The position numbers and the translations under genes were made by a program. Shown one piece after another: positions 63,711 through 64,000 of a stretch of DNA of 64,000 nucleotides. The stretch spans positions 306,515 through 370,514 of the forward strand of contig JBBAKX010000004.1 in NCBI GenBank assembly GCA_040403315.1, read 5' to 3'. This DNA comes from CAMCXT01 sp040403315 (GTDB lineage: Bacteria; Bacteroidota; Bacteroidia; M30B66). Position 1 is the stretch's first letter, and every line of letters begins with the position of its first letter. The notes beneath the pieces were generated by a model that saw only the letters and a program-made list of their open reading frames with translations, searched no databases and was not told the origin of the DNA.

Positions 63711-63736
63711 AAAAAGCCCCATAATGGGGCTTTTAA
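63711..63736 (-). terminator. Terminator-like hairpin after 5S rRNA
   Basis: AAAAGCCCC and GGGGCTTTT (63712-63734) form a perfect stem with an ATAAT loop, followed on the minus strand by T residues. It lies between 5S and tRNA-fMet, so some transcripts may end before the tRNA. Confidence 0.75.
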
Positions 63737-63744
63737 AAAAAATC

Positions 63745-63854
<110 letters not shown>

Positions 63855-63936
63855 GGCCTTAATTAACTGAAAAATCAGTTAAGTGACATAAGAGAAAGAA
63901 AATACAAGTTAAAATACAAAACGAAATTGTCTGAAA

Positions 63937-64000
63937 AGAAAGCTAACGGGCAATTAGTACTACTCGGCTATGACATTACTGCCTTTACACCTGTAGCCTA
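63937..64000 (-). rRNA. rrl: 23S ribosomal RNA (3' end, partial)
   Basis: The minus strand reads into the last bases of 23S rRNA, recognisable by GTAATGTCATAGCCGAGTAG and GTACTAATTGCCCG near the 3' end. The gene continues beyond the window edge. The exact 3' end (about 63937) is estimated. The 5S gene lies about 80 bases further along the operon. Confidence 0.85.

Overview
The window comes from a member of the Bacteroidota, most likely a Flavobacteriia/Cytophagia-type gliding or surface-adhesive lineage. The evidence is: type IX secretion (T9SS) C-terminal sorting domains of type A (ends of the genes at 3-614 and 7735-13527) and type B/CHU_C (21048-21518); a GldA-like ABC ATPase; a fused MurF-alanine racemase gene, typical of this phylum; SecA with a long C-terminus; TAnnTTTG promoter boxes instead of classical -10 boxes; and few Shine-Dalgarno sequences. 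No insertion sequences, phage genes or CRISPR arrays were seen, so this reads as core chromosome with surface-protein and signalling accessory loci.

Layout. 1-7.7 kb: the 3' end of a secreted T9SS protein, lnt, an S9 peptidase with a small exported protein, a thioredoxin-like protein, and a yicC-gmk-nadD operon. 7.7-13.5 kb: one 1930-residue secreted repeat protein. 13.7-19.2 kb: secA, a MazG-like pyrophosphohydrolase, comF and a membrane coiled-coil protein. 19.2-20.7 kb: a histidine kinase-response regulator pair. 21.0-27.4 kb: a tiny protein made only of a signal peptide and a T9SS type B sorting domain, followed 10 bases later by a 1940-residue PKD-repeat protein that lacks any sorting domain. 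27.4-36.4 kb: a helical protein, a CheY-like regulator, a large outer-membrane protein, xth, an RluA-type pseudouridine synthase, panB and a lipoprotein. 36.6-38.5 kb: dnaK.

38.6-49.8 kb, all on the minus strand, is a two-component signalling island: a 745-residue multi-PAS kinase, a REC-LuxR regulator, a second paralogous kinase broken by a one-base homopolymer frameshift, a 1761-residue soluble kinase with about ten PAS domains, and two tandem single-domain CheY-like regulators. Four CheY-like regulators of one paralogous type are spread over 19-40 kb.

49.9-63.5 kb returns to housekeeping: hemH, an O-antigen ligase-like membrane protein, rsmI, a conserved helical protein, tdk, murF-alr, gldA, metK with an unusual Lys/Ala-rich tail, two unknown genes, der and era. 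The window ends inside an rRNA operon on the minus strand: the 3' end of 23S, then 5S, then an initiator tRNA-fMet.

The most interesting observations are the complementary pair at 21-27 kb (a sorting domain without cargo next to cargo without a sorting domain), the phase-variation-like frameshift in the PAS kinase at 46688-46694, the histone-like MetK tail, and a perfect 8+8 bp palindrome upstream of the giant kinase whose half-sites recur upstream of other kinases. No database search was possible; product names rest on recognisable motifs and architecture.
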